Position numbers and translations under genes: made by a program
Notes under the pieces: model-generated
What the model was told of the DNA's origin: nothing
The model's database searches: none
What the model saw: the letters and a program-made list of their open reading frames with translations, nothing else
Shown: positions 1-8,479 of the stretch, in pieces
Layout: each line of letters begins with the position of its first letter
Position numbering within the stretch: the first letter of the stretch is position 1
Assembly: GCA_003499525.1 (NCBI GenBank)
Contig: DNTB01000085.1
Coordinates: forward strand, 62,001 to 126,000
Length of the DNA: 64,000 nucleotides
Origin: Flavobacteriales bacterium
Lineage (GTDB): Bacteria > Bacteroidota > Bacteroidia > Flavobacteriales_G > Salibacteraceae
Direction: 5' to 3'

Positions 1-2
1 GT

Positions 3-1154
3 AGCAGAATCCTTGAAGGGTTTACCTCTCTATACAGCGCTACCGCTGTTGAGAAACTCATCGAAGAAGATGCCATAATTATTGGAAGACTCAACTGCGA
101 TGAATTTGCTATGGGATCATCCAACGAAAATTCAGCTTTTGGAAATGTCAGTAATCCGCACGACGGTAAAAGAGTTAGCGGAGGATCTTCAGGAGGGTCA
201 GCGGCTGCGGTGGCAGCAGGTTTATGTCATGCGGCACTTGGCTCTGACACTGGTGGTTCTATTCGACAACCTGCTTCCTTTACCGGAACATTTGGTCTTA
301 AACCAACCTATGGGAGAATTTCAAGATGGGGTCTTATTGCCTACGGTTCATCGCTGGATCAAATAGGGCCGATAAGCAACACGGTCCGAGAATCATCTTT
401 ACTCTTTGACGTCATGTCAGGACAGGACGAGCACGATACCACAAGCGTTCCGGATGACCTGGTGTATAAAACGGAGAAAGAATTATCTGACAAACCCAAA
501 ATTGCACTTCTTAAAGAAGCGATGGAAGTTCCCGGGCTTAGAGCAGATGTCAAAACGTACTTCACAAAACTTATTGAAGACCTTCGAAAGTCCGGGGCTG
601 AAGTTGAAACTGTGAGCTTTCCCTACCTGGATTTTGTAGTTCCCACTTATTACATCATTTCCAATGCCGAAGCCAGTTCGAATTTGAGTCGATATGATGG
701 AATTCACTACGGATACCGAAGTGAAAATGGAACAGATATCGAATCGACAATAACACTATCTCGCAGTGAGGGGTTTGGTAAGGAAGTTAAGCGGAGAATC
801 ATGATGGGTACTTTTGTCCTGAGTGCCGGCTACTCTGACGCATACTACGTCAAAGCGCAGAAGGTAAGAAGGCTGATAAAAGAAAGTACGGAACGTATTC
901 TTAAAAAATTTGATTTCATACTGACTCCGACAACACCACATTCCGCATTCAAAAAGGGAGAAATTCTTGATCCCATTACCATGTACCTAGAGGATATTTA
1001 CACCGTTCACGCAAACCTTGCCGGTATTCCTGCAGTCTCTGTTCCTCTGGCTGAAGACCATGCTGGGCTTCCGTTTGGAGTTCAACTGATGGCGGGTCCT
1101 TTTCAGGAAAAAAGCCTACTTAAATACTCAGATTTTCTAATGAACAGATTTTAG
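3..1154 (+). CDS. gatA: Aspartyl/glutamyl-tRNA(Asn/Gln) amidotransferase subunit A (5' end cut off by window)
   Basis: GatA is the glutaminase/amidase subunit of GatCAB, which converts misacylated Glu-tRNA(Gln) or Asp-tRNA(Asn) to the amidated form in the cytoplasm. The frame is open from base 3, giving 383 residues of a protein normally near 470-490, so roughly the first 90-100 residues with the catalytic lysine lie outside the window. The amidase-signature serines are visible: the cis-serine in GGSSGGS (180-200) and the nucleophile in GSDTGGSIRQPA (from 240). The opening residues (VEKLIEEDAIIIGRLNCDEF) match the GatA core. The gene ends about 90 bp before the next start with no clear terminator. 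Family assignment is very secure; only the start is missing. Confidence 0.96.
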   Translation, partial: SRILEGFTSLYSATAVEKLIEEDAIIIGRLNCDEFAMGSSNENSAFGNVSNPHDGKRVSGGSSGGSAAAVAAGLCHAALGSDTGGSIRQPASFTGTFGLKPTYGRISRWGLIAYGSSLDQIGPISNTVRESSLLFDVMSGQDEHDTTSVPDDLVYKTEKELSDKPKIALLKEAMEVPGLRADVKTYFTKLIEDLRKSGAEVETVSFPYLDFVVPTYYIISNAEASSNLSRYDGIHYGYRSENGTDIESTITLSRSEGFGKEVKRRIMMGTFVLSAGYSDAYYVKAQKVRRLIKESTERILKKFDFILTPTTPHSAFKKGEILDPITMYLEDIYTVHANLAGIPAVSVPLAEDHAGLPFGVQLMAGPFQEKSLLKYSDFLMNRF

Positions 1155-1244
1155 TTCATAACACGGGGATCATTTACTTGGCTTCCTTACAATTATTGGA
1201 AATATTTGAGGTTTACCAATGGTACTCCAATCTTATTTGCCCAT

Positions 1245-2717
1245 ATGCTAAAGAATATTTCATTCATACTCATTCTCTCATTGGGATTTACCGATTCCAT
1301 AGCTTTTGCAGACGGAACTGAAGATACCATTCCCACTTCTGATACGGTCTTAATAGCACTCGATGACCCCGTCCTGGTCGCGCTGGATCAAATGTACAGA
1401 GAGCCACTGGCAGCTCTATCACCTGCTGACACAAGCAAAGAATGTCTCAACATCCATGACTTTCCGCCCGACAGTATCCCCATTTATGAAGATGACTACT
1501 ACAAGCAACGACTGTCCGAACTGGACGCCAAAACACCTTTTAAGCTGACATACAACGAGCGTGTACGGGCTTTTATCCATTTGTATGTCGTAAAACGTCG
1601 CGAACAGGCAGAGAAATTACTTGCTTTACAACATCAGTATTTCCCTATGATAGAGGAAAAGCTCGATGAATATGATATGCCCTACGAGCTAAAATATCTG
1701 GCTGTTATTGAATCAGCGTTAAATCCAAGAGCTAGATCCAGGGCTGGTGCAATGGGTTTATGGCAGTTTATGTACACCACAGGAAAGCTCTATGGACTGC
1801 ATCAAAATTCATACATGGATGAACGACTGGACCCCATAAAATCTACTGACGCGGCTCTACGCTACCTGCAGTACTTGCATTCCATGTATCAGGATTGGGA
1901 TTTGGCTCTGGCCGCATACAATTGTGGACCGGGAAATGTTAATCGAGCATTGCGGAGAGCAGGGTCAAAAACAAGAAGCTATTGGGACATTTATCGCTAT
2001 TTGCCAAGAGAGACCCGAGGGTATGTTCCCGCCTTTATAGCCGCCAATTATTTCATGCAAAATGCACAAGCCCATAACCTTTATCCTGATACCCTCTATA
2101 CCCACTTTTTTGAGCTTGACACCGTGCATGTACAACAAGCTATGAGCTTTGAATACCTCTCTTCTGTGCTGAATATTGATGAAGAGTATCTCGCACAAAT
2201 CAATCCGGCCTATAAGCGGAACTATATTCCGGCATACAGTAATAAAAGCTCCATCGTGTATCTTCCCTACGAAAGTGCATCCATTTTTGTGATGAACGAA
2301 AACCGAATCTATGCAGACCTTACGAAGAAAGAAGAGAAAGAGGTCAAAGAGTTCAAAGAAGAAAGAATTATTTACACTGTGAGGTCTGGAGATTATTTGG
2401 GACGAATAGCTCAAAATTATCATGTGAGTGTTTCGAATCTTAGGAGTTGGAATAACCTGAGCTCGAGCAGATTGCGTGTTGGTCAAAAACTGGTCATATA
2501 TCAACATCCAGGAAGAGCACCAGTGCCACGATCGGTACAACCAAAAACTACATCTGATGGTAAGTACATATATTACAGTATTCGAACAGGTGATACTCTT
2601 TGGGATATAGCTAAGGCAAAAGGGGTTTCTGTTAATCAGATTAAAGCATGGAATTCGCACTTAAACTACAAGCGACTAAAACCCGGTACTAGAATTATCG
2701 TAGGAACTGCCGGATGA
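1245..2717 (+). CDS. MltD-like membrane-bound lytic transglycosylase with two LysM domains
   Basis: This enzyme cleaves peptidoglycan glycan strands to 1,6-anhydromuramyl products in the periplasm. From the ATG at 1245 the protein has 490 residues and opens with a clean signal peptide (MLKNISFILILSLGF); the frame is open upstream to a TTG at 1206 but that would bury the signal. A transglycosylase SLT fold follows, with the catalytic glutamate at about residue 156 in VIESALNPRARSRAGAMGLW and the downstream AAYNCGPGNV motif. Two LysM peptidoglycan-binding repeats close the protein (about 376-420 and 440-490, IYTVRSGDYLG and YYSIRTGDTLW). The stop overlaps the next start by 4 bp (ATGA), so the two genes are probably translationally coupled. 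Family clear; the exact Mlt class is inferred from the SLT plus LysM order. Confidence 0.92.
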   Translation: MLKNISFILILSLGFTDSIAFADGTEDTIPTSDTVLIALDDPVLVALDQMYREPLAALSPADTSKECLNIHDFPPDSIPIYEDDYYKQRLSELDAKTPFKLTYNERVRAFIHLYVVKRREQAEKLLALQHQYFPMIEEKLDEYDMPYELKYLAVIESALNPRARSRAGAMGLWQFMYTTGKLYGLHQNSYMDERLDPIKSTDAALRYLQYLHSMYQDWDLALAAYNCGPGNVNRALRRAGSKTRSYWDIYRYLPRETRGYVPAFIAANYFMQNAQAHNLYPDTLYTHFFELDTVHVQQAMSFEYLSSVLNIDEEYLAQINPAYKRNYIPAYSNKSSIVYLPYESASIFVMNENRIYADLTKKEEKEVKEFKEERIIYTVRSGDYLGRIAQNYHVSVSNLRSWNNLSSSRLRVGQKLVIYQHPGRAPVPRSVQPKTTSDGKYIYYSIRTGDTLWDIAKAKGVSVNQIKAWNSHLNYKRLKPGTRIIVGTAG

Positions 2718-3739
2718 AGAATCTAGTTCTTTTCTTTTCAATTGCAGTTATTGCACTATTGCTGATTTCCTGTGAGGCTGAAGACAGAGGTTATTTGCCC
2801 TCCTATTCTGGGAGTGGAGGCGAACTTATCGTTGTTTGTTCAAACCCACTATGGAATGGACCTTTTGGTGACAGCATCCAGGCGGTATTTAGAACACCGG
2901 TATACGGATTACCTCAAGATGAACCTCAGTTCGATTTGGTTCACACAACGGCTCCCGATTTCAAACGCATTTTCAAAACATTTAGGAATGTAATCTATGT
3001 CGATCTGGACTCCACCAGAATGACTAAGCCAGAGGCTCAAATGAAAAGAAACGTTTGGGCGCAGCAACAATTAGTGTTTTTTCTGAAGGCTTCAGAGTCA
3101 AAGGAACTTTTCAAAATCATTAGTGAAGAAGGCTATAAAATGTCCGAGGCTTTCAATACGATGGAATTAAACAGACTTTATGCGAGAAACAAAAGGATGG
3201 GTGAGAAAAAAATTGGTAAAAAGATCAAAGAAAACCTTGGATACGAAATCATCACCCAACAAGATGCCTTTTTGGTCAATGATACATCCTCCTCCATATG
3301 GCTGCGCATCGAAAGGGAAAAACCCAAAGGAGGATTTCAACATCAAATCAGCCAGGGTATTCTCCTGAATGTGCTTCCCTATGTCGATAGAAGTCAGTTT
3401 CTGGATTCCAATATATTGGTTCTGCGTGACTCGCTGATGAAAGCCAACCTGCCGGGGCCTTCGGAAGGCAGCTACATAACTACCGAATACAAGTATATTC
3501 CTCCGAAAATTGAAGAAATTAATTTCAATGGTCATTACGGAGTTGAGATTCGCAACCTATGGAGAATGGAAAACAACTTTATGGGAGGCCCGATGATTTC
3601 CTATTTTATTCTGGACGAAGAAAGGGACAACATTATAGCTCTAACAGGCTATGTCTATTGTCCCCAATTCGATAAGCGAGAATTTCTCAGAGAGGTTCAA
3701 GCTATAATGCGTTCTGTTGTAATCCCAGAACCTGCGTAG
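2714..3739 (+). CDS. DUF4837 family lipoprotein
   Basis: A 341-residue predicted lipoprotein of the Bacteroidota family DUF4837, whose biochemical role is not known. The N-terminus is a lipoprotein signal peptide ending in LLISC with the acylated cysteine at residue 20. The mature part opens with SGSGGELIVVCSNPLWNGP, the hallmark of the family, and the C-terminal half carries WRMENNFMGGPMISYF, a conserved patch. It starts inside the stop of the lytic transglycosylase (4 bp overlap), a linkage that suggests a shared envelope or peptidoglycan role; that is inference. It converges on dps with only 6 bp between stops. No catalytic motif was recognised. Confidence 0.88.
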   Translation: MKNLVLFFSIAVIALLLISCEAEDRGYLPSYSGSGGELIVVCSNPLWNGPFGDSIQAVFRTPVYGLPQDEPQFDLVHTTAPDFKRIFKTFRNVIYVDLDSTRMTKPEAQMKRNVWAQQQLVFFLKASESKELFKIISEEGYKMSEAFNTMELNRLYARNKRMGEKKIGKKIKENLGYEIITQQDAFLVNDTSSSIWLRIEREKPKGGFQHQISQGILLNVLPYVDRSQFLDSNILVLRDSLMKANLPGPSEGSYITTEYKYIPPKIEEINFNGHYGVEIRNLWRMENNFMGGPMISYFILDEERDNIIALTGYVYCPQFDKREFLREVQAIMRSVVIPEPA

Positions 3740-3745
3740 ACACTA

Positions 3746-4174
3746 TTACTTCTCCAGCCAGGCACCAATCATCCAATTGGTTTTTTGCATTTGGTTAATG
3801 ATGGGGCTAATTAGATCAGCTGTTCCTTCATCATTCTTTTCACCCGCAATTTCCATGACATCATTCATTTTACCTATCAACACTTCATGTGCATCGTATA
3901 TCAAAGTCATGCTTTGGGCTGATGCTGATATATCAGTTGCAGGTTTTAAATCCGATTCGCTTAAATAGGCCTCATATGAATGCAAAGGGGTATCACCTAA
4001 AGTAAGGATACGCTCTGCTATTTCATCAATTTTCACCGCAGCATCTGTATACAGTTGCTCAAAAAGCTCATGTAACTCAAAGAAATCACGGCCTTTGATA
4101 TTCCAATGAAACCCACGCAGGTTTTGATAATAGATTTGGTAATTCGCTAGTAAATTGTTCAGTTTATCAGTCAT
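3746..4174 (-). CDS. dps: Dps family DNA-binding ferritin-like protein
   Basis: Dps forms 12-subunit shells that oxidise ferrous iron with hydrogen peroxide and store it, protecting DNA under oxidative stress. The 142-residue protein is short for the family and lacks an extended lysine-rich tail. The inter-subunit ferroxidase residues are present: the His in NLRGFHWNIKG and the Asp/Glu of LYTDAAVKIDEIAERI. The start ATG is at 4172-4174. It is transcribed divergently from oxyR across 82 bp; on its strand a box CATCTTTG (4192-4199) with a TTG 20 bp upstream fits a Bacteroidota promoter. OxyR is the known peroxide-responsive activator of dps in Bacteroides, so peroxide control is likely here too. 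Confidence 0.94.
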   Translation of the reverse strand: MTDKLNNLLANYQIYYQNLRGFHWNIKGRDFFELHELFEQLYTDAAVKIDEIAERILTLGDTPLHSYEAYLSESDLKPATDISASAQSMTLIYDAHEVLIGKMNDVMEIAGEKNDEGTADLISPIINQMQKTNWMIGAWLEK

Positions 4175-4191
4175 TTTTAAAATTTATAGGA

Positions 4192-4236
4192 CAAAGATGT
4201 TAATTCTATATTGATAAATCAAATTGATTATTTTTG
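4192..4236. promoter_or_regulatory. Divergent dps/oxyR promoter region
   Basis: The 82-bp AT-rich spacer (4175-4256) separates two divergent genes. On the minus strand CATCTTTG (4192-4199) is one base off the Bacteroidota -7 consensus TAnnTTTG and has a TTG (4220-4222) 20 bp upstream, the usual -33 spacing. On the plus strand TATTTTTG (4229-4236) matches TAnnTTTG exactly, 20 bp before the oxyR ATG, though its nearest TTG (4211) is only 15 bp away. Any OxyR operator would have to lie between these boxes; no perfect dyad was seen. Called by eye. Confidence 0.45.
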
Positions 4237-4256
4237 TTATACTATAAGTTATTGTT

Positions 4257-5204
4257 ATGACTATAACACAGATGCAATACATTATCGCGATCGCTGAACA
4301 TGGTAGTTTTGTAGAGGCGTCCAAGCACTGTTTTGTAACTCAACCCGCATTAACATCACAGGTCAAAAACCTTGAAGATGAATTAGATGTTATTCTGTTT
4401 GACCGCACCAAAAAACCGGTATCCCCTACTCCAATTGGCCAGCGAATCATAGATCAGGCACATGAAGTTCTGATGCAGGTGAGAAAAATACCTGATACTA
4501 TCCGGGAATATAAGAAGGAAGTTTCAGGTGATTTAAAACTCGGAATTATTCCCACCATTTCTCCATATTTAATTCCGCTCTTCATTAATTATTACAATGA
4601 AACACACGATGACGTTCACATATCCATCGAAGAAGAAATTACAGAAGAAATTATAACCAAACTGAAAAAAGGTGAGATCGATGCTGGCATTATTGCCACC
4701 CCTATTGAATCATCCGGACTTGAGTTTATTCCCATGTACTATGAAAAGTTCTATGGTTATGTCTCCAGAAGTCATCCGCTCTATTTTCACTCCTCCATCA
4801 ATAAAAAAGACTTAGAAGAAGAAGATATTTGGTTACTCAAAGAGGGCAATTGCTTCAGGAATCAGGTAATCAATATTTGCAACCAAAACAGCACTCCCAG
4901 GTTTAGAAATAACTTCAGGTTTGAAAGTCACTCTATTGAATCTCTTAAGAGAATAGTTGAGGTTCGGGAGGGTTTAACTCTTATACCACAACTCAGCCTT
5001 CCCCTCATTAAGAAGGAAAACACAGACATGGTAAAAGAGATTAAGGGCATTGAAGCATATAGAGAAGTCAGCCTTGTTGTAACACGTCAATTTCTTAAAA
5101 GAGGGCTTATTATGAGATTGAAACAAAGCATTGAGGAGAACCTGCCTGAAACAATATTGAAAGAGAAAGGTGGGCTGGTGATACAAACTAATGTGGTAGT
5201 GTAA
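4257..5204 (+). CDS. oxyR: Peroxide-sensing LysR-type regulator OxyR
   Basis: A 315-residue LysR-family transcription factor. The N-terminal winged helix-turn-helix covers about residues 1-60 (MTITQMQYIIAIAEHGSF, then VTQPALTSQVKNLEDEL). The effector domain follows and contains GNCFRNQVINIC, with cysteines at residues 199 and 208. These are the same positions as the two redox cysteines of Escherichia coli OxyR, whose disulfide switches the protein to activator. This makes OxyR, rather than a generic LysR, the best call. It is divergent from dps, a classic target. Downstream the next gene starts 37 bp away with its own possible promoter box. Confidence 0.94.
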   Translation: MTITQMQYIIAIAEHGSFVEASKHCFVTQPALTSQVKNLEDELDVILFDRTKKPVSPTPIGQRIIDQAHEVLMQVRKIPDTIREYKKEVSGDLKLGIIPTISPYLIPLFINYYNETHDDVHISIEEEITEEIITKLKKGEIDAGIIATPIESSGLEFIPMYYEKFYGYVSRSHPLYFHSSINKKDLEEEDIWLLKEGNCFRNQVINICNQNSTPRFRNNFRFESHSIESLKRIVEVREGLTLIPQLSLPLIKKENTDMVKEIKGIEAYREVSLVVTRQFLKRGLIMRLKQSIEENLPETILKEKGGLVIQTNVVV

Positions 5205-5216
5205 CCAACCTTAAGG

Positions 5217-5224
5217 TATATTTG
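5217..5224 (+). promoter_or_regulatory. Possible -7 promoter box (TATATTTG) for the T9SS/repeat-protein pair
   Basis: TATATTTG matches the Bacteroidota -7 consensus TAnnTTTG and ends 17 bp before the ATG at 5242. No convincing -33 TTG was found at the expected distance, so this is tentative. Confidence 0.3.
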
Positions 5225-5241
5225 AGTGTAATATTTGTACC

Positions 5242-5712
5242 ATGAATAAACTCTTTATAGTCGCAATGTTATGCACCTTTATTGGTTCGGCATTGAAAGG
5301 GCAGGAAGTGCTCTCTTCTGCAGGTTATAGTGTTACAAATGGGTCTGTAGAAGTCAGTTGGTCAATAGGTGAGCCCATATCAGAGACCTTCATTGACTCA
5401 CTAGCTCATCTAACACAGGGCTTTAATCAATCTGACATTTTCGTCACTCGAATAGACGAGGTTGTGGCAAGAGCTTCGATTTGGTCGGCCTATCCGAATC
5501 CTGCACAAAATGAAATCACGATTCAAAATTCCGGAGAAATTGAACCAGTAGAATGGAAACTGCAAAACCTGAACGGACAGGTTTTATCAACCGGACAGAT
5601 CACCGGTTTTATTCAAAGCATCCAACTGAATTCCCTGGCTTCGGGAATATATTTTATCACACTTGAAAATAACAAATCACAGTCCGCATTATTTAAGATT
5701 ATCAAACAATGA
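5242..5712 (+). CDS. Small secreted protein with T9SS type A sorting domain
   Basis: A 156-residue exported protein. A signal peptide (about residues 1-20, ending near LKGQ) is followed by a short beta-rich module with VEVSWSIGEPISET and a closing TQGFNQ, a pattern common in small Bacteroidota surface proteins. The C-terminal ~75 residues are a type IX sorting domain: SAYPNPAQNEITIQ, then WKLQNLNGQVL, then LASGIYFITLE. Such proteins cross the outer membrane by the T9SS and are often anchored to the surface. The stop overlaps the start of the next gene by 4 bp, so the two form one transcriptional and probably coupled unit. No enzymatic motif is visible; a role with the large repeat protein next door is inferred from position only. 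Confidence 0.85.
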   Translation: MNKLFIVAMLCTFIGSALKGQEVLSSAGYSVTNGSVEVSWSIGEPISETFIDSLAHLTQGFNQSDIFVTRIDEVVARASIWSAYPNPAQNEITIQNSGEIEPVEWKLQNLNGQVLSTGQITGFIQSIQLNSLASGIYFITLENNKSQSALFKIIKQ

Positions 5713-8414
5713 AAAAGTTTATACTCCTTACCCTTAGTTTAATTACGACCAGCATCATCTCCGCACAAAGCCCATCTTCCTTTAAATACCAGGCGGTATC
5801 CAGAGATGTTTCGGGCCAACCAATTGCTAATCAGGTTGTTAGCTATCAAATTAGTATTATTCAAAATATCCCCACATCAACTCCAGTATATATCGAGCGT
5901 CATGTTGATACTACGAACGGTTATGGTCTTATTGATCTTGAGATCGGCAGAGGAACTCCGGTAACTGGAGGCTTTGATACCCTTTCCTGGGGAGATTTCC
6001 CTCACTATATTCAAATAGAGTTTGATCCAAATGGAGGCACAAATTACCTCGATTTAGGGGTATCAGAACTTTTATCAGTTCCTTATGCATTGCATGCAGC
6101 CTCCGCTGACAATGTGGATGATGATGATCCAGATCCGACCAATGAACTAATAGATTCTGTGGCACTTAATGCTGATACCCTTTTTGTTTCGGAAGGGGCC
6201 AATACTTATCAGATTGTTCTGGCCCAATATCGTCAATCATTAAGCTTCAGCACCGATACTCTCCGTCTTAGTGGAGACACCACTGTCGTTGATTTAAGTG
6301 GTTACAGACAAGACCTTCAGGTATTCAATGACACTTTGAGAATTACGGGAAACCCTTCAGCAACGGCTATTCCATTAAATACTACCAATCAGGACATCAT
6401 TCGAACTATGGACAGCTTAAGCCTCTCGGGAACGGCGTCGGGTTCAGGAGTTGATATATCGGATCTTCGTCAGGACCTCAACTTTTCAATGGACACCCTG
6501 TCCATTACCAGCAACATGGCGGCTACCGATGTTTACCTTGGGGCTTACCGACAGGATGTTGTTCGAACTCTGGACTCTATCTCCATAACCCAAAACCCCG
6601 CATCGGCTGGTGTAGATCTTTCCGATTTCAGACAAGACCTTCAAATTGCGAATGATACTTTGAGGATTACCGGAAATCCTGCAGCAACCCCAATACCTTT
6701 GATTACAACCAATCAGGATATACTCAGAAATCAGGATAGTTTATTCCTTACCGGTACAGCGCCAGGATCCGGTGTGGATATTGCAGACTTACGTCAGGAT
6801 ATCTTAAGAATTGGTGACTCTCTCACCATTACGGATAATAGTGCGTCTTTAGGTGTTGACCTCATAGATTTCCGTCAGGATCTTTCTTTAACGAATGATA
6901 CCCTCAGAATTACGAATAATATAAATGCAACGGCTATTCCATTGGTTGGATTTACCCAGGATTTGGCCTTTGCTTCAGACACTCTGGAAATTACCGGTAA
7001 TCCGAGCCCAACTAGAGTAGACTTCAGTCCATACAGACAGGATTTATCTTTATCAAACGACTCCCTTATTATCACCAACAATCCGGCTTCAGCGGGCATC
7101 GACCTTTCTTCATACAGGAGCCTGTGGCAAGGCTCTACCAGCAGTATATATACTGCTGGTAATGTTGGAATTGGAACAACCGCTCCGTCCAGTCGGCTCA
7201 CCATACGTGATACCATAACTGGAAGCGGGATTAACCCGGCGTTTTCAGTTATCCGTGTAGATGCAGGCGGAGGTGCATTAAATCGGGGCTCCCTTTTCAC
7301 CATACAGGGTAGTGCAGGAACGAATAGAGGTCTCGATATCGAATCAAACGGAACATCAACAGGGCAGAACGAGGGTCTGGTAGCAACGGCAGTAAACGGG
7401 AACAGCAATGTGGCCATTTCAGCTCGCGCTGGCCAGACAGGAGGAACACCTTCAAACTCTTTCAACTTTGGTGTTTATGGTCAGGCTGAAAATGCAGGTT
7501 CTTTTTTATCCGGTGTCTATGGTCTTACCGGTGGACAATCCAGCTTCAACTATGGTGTGCTTGGAGCTATACAAACTAACCAGGGAAATTGGAACGGTGG
7601 CATGTATGCTCAGGCTTCTGGTGCAGGTTCAGGAATTAATACCGGAATGGAAGCTCAGGCAGACAATAGCACTGAGCTGAACACCGGCATTAACATTTAT
7701 GCCGGTACTTTCAACAATGGAATTACTCCCTATTCAGAAGGGCTCCACGCTTTTGTCAATCAATCCGATACTGCAATAGGTATACAGGCTGATGTCGTCA
7801 GCAGTGGCTCTTATAATGTGGGGTTGATCAGTAATGCTTCTGGCGGACTCACGAACTTTGCGGGCATATTCAATGGAGATGTAACCATCAATGGCAACCT
7901 GGCAATATCAGGTTCATTTTCAAAAGGGTCGGGTACATTTAAAATAGATCATCCGGAAGATCCGGAAAACAAATACCTGGTGCACAGCTTCGTCGAAAGT
8001 CCGGAGATGCTCAATGTTTACAGCGGAAATGCAACCACAGATGCCAATGGCTACGCTACCGTTGTACTACCGGACTATTTTGAAGATGTCAATACTGAGT
8101 TTCGATATCAACTCACACCCATTGGATCATTCGCACAGGTCATTATTGGTGAGGAAGTTCAGGGGAATAAATTCATAATCAGGAGCAGTGAACCCAATCT
8201 AAAAGTAAGTTGGATGGTTACCGCTGTTCGAAACGATCCTTACGCCAGGGCAAATAGAATTATTCCTGTGGTTGATAAGGAAGGCGATGAAAAAGGAACC
8301 TATCTGCATCCTGAGCTATACGGAAAATCAGATTCACAAAGATTGCATTATAACCTCTCTAAGCCGGATAAGCCCAGAGAAAAGGTGCGCATACCGAATC
8401 CAATGACCGATTAA
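5709..8414 (+). CDS. Large secreted repeat protein, tail-fibre-like (11 x 27-residue repeats)
   Basis: A 901-residue exported protein of no assigned function. Order: signal peptide (1-19); an N-terminal domain starting [18 protein letters not shown], typical of a widespread group of Bacteroidota surface proteins; an acidic linker [13 protein letters not shown] (about 135-147); eleven tandem repeats (about 174-468) of the form (Y/F)RQDLxxxNDTLxITxNPxAxxxxLx; a [16 protein letters not shown] segment as in phage-tail-fibre-like proteins; a Gly/Asn-rich region; and a C-terminal domain (about 750-880) with [13 protein letters not shown]. No T9SS sorting domain is seen on this chain. It overlaps the sorted protein upstream by 4 bp and ends before a strong terminator. 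Likely a fibrous surface or secreted adhesin; that is inference. Confidence 0.82.
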   Translation: MKKFILLTLSLITTSIISAQSPSSFKYQAVSRDVSGQPIANQVVSYQISIIQNIPTSTPVYIERHVDTTNGYGLIDLEIGRGTPVTGGFDTLSWGDFPHYIQIEFDPNGGTNYLDLGVSELLSVPYALHAASADNVDDDDPDPTNELIDSVALNADTLFVSEGANTYQIVLAQYRQSLSFSTDTLRLSGDTTVVDLSGYRQDLQVFNDTLRITGNPSATAIPLNTTNQDIIRTMDSLSLSGTASGSGVDISDLRQDLNFSMDTLSITSNMAATDVYLGAYRQDVVRTLDSISITQNPASAGVDLSDFRQDLQIANDTLRITGNPAATPIPLITTNQDILRNQDSLFLTGTAPGSGVDIADLRQDILRIGDSLTITDNSASLGVDLIDFRQDLSLTNDTLRITNNINATAIPLVGFTQDLAFASDTLEITGNPSPTRVDFSPYRQDLSLSNDSLIITNNPASAGIDLSSYRSLWQGSTSSIYTAGNVGIGTTAPSSRLTIRDTITGSGINPAFSVIRVDAGGGALNRGSLFTIQGSAGTNRGLDIESNGTSTGQNEGLVATAVNGNSNVAISARAGQTGGTPSNSFNFGVYGQAENAGSFLSGVYGLTGGQSSFNYGVLGAIQTNQGNWNGGMYAQASGAGSGINTGMEAQADNSTELNTGINIYAGTFNNGITPYSEGLHAFVNQSDTAIGIQADVVSSGSYNVGLISNASGGLTNFAGIFNGDVTINGNLAISGSFSKGSGTFKIDHPEDPENKYLVHSFVESPEMLNVYSGNATTDANGYATVVLPDYFEDVNTEFRYQLTPIGSFAQVIIGEEVQGNKFIIRSSEPNLKVSWMVTAVRNDPYARANRIIPVVDKEGDEKGTYLHPELYGKSDSQRLHYNLSKPDKPREKVRIPNPMTD
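6228..7112 (+). repeat. Tandem 81-bp coding repeats (11 units)
   Basis: Eleven in-frame units inside the large repeat protein: the first encodes 25 residues, the other ten 27 residues each (885 bp in all). Units 2-3 ([16 protein letters not shown], then [16 protein letters not shown]) closely match units 6-7 ([16 protein letters not shown], then [16 protein letters not shown]), which points to an internal duplication of a four-unit block. DNA identity between units is only partial, so the array is not recent. Confidence 0.85.
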
Positions 8415-8427
8415 GAATAGGAGAAAG

Positions 8428-8452
8428 AACCGGGATCAATTCCCGGTTTTTT
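8428..8452 (+). terminator. Rho-independent terminator after the repeat protein
   Basis: A perfect 8-bp stem, AACCGGGA (8428-8435) pairing with TCCCGGTT (8441-8448), with a 5-nt loop and a run of six T (8447-8452). It lies 14 bp past the stop and 28 bp before cysS, so it separates the surface-protein unit from cysS. Confidence 0.85.
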
Positions 8453-8479
8453 GTTTCTTTTACCCGCACAAATAAGTCC

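Noticed and set aside
1965..2660. 231-codon minus-strand open frame
   Set aside because: It is antisense to the lytic transglycosylase, whose SLT and LysM motifs are clear; the antisense translation shows no recognisable domain.
6228..7112. CRISPR-like or satellite array
   Set aside because: The 81-bp periodicity is in frame with conserved protein repeats and has no spacer structure.
6875..7465. 196-codon minus-strand open frame
   Set aside because: Lies opposite the repeat array of the 901-residue protein; its openness follows from the repeated codons.
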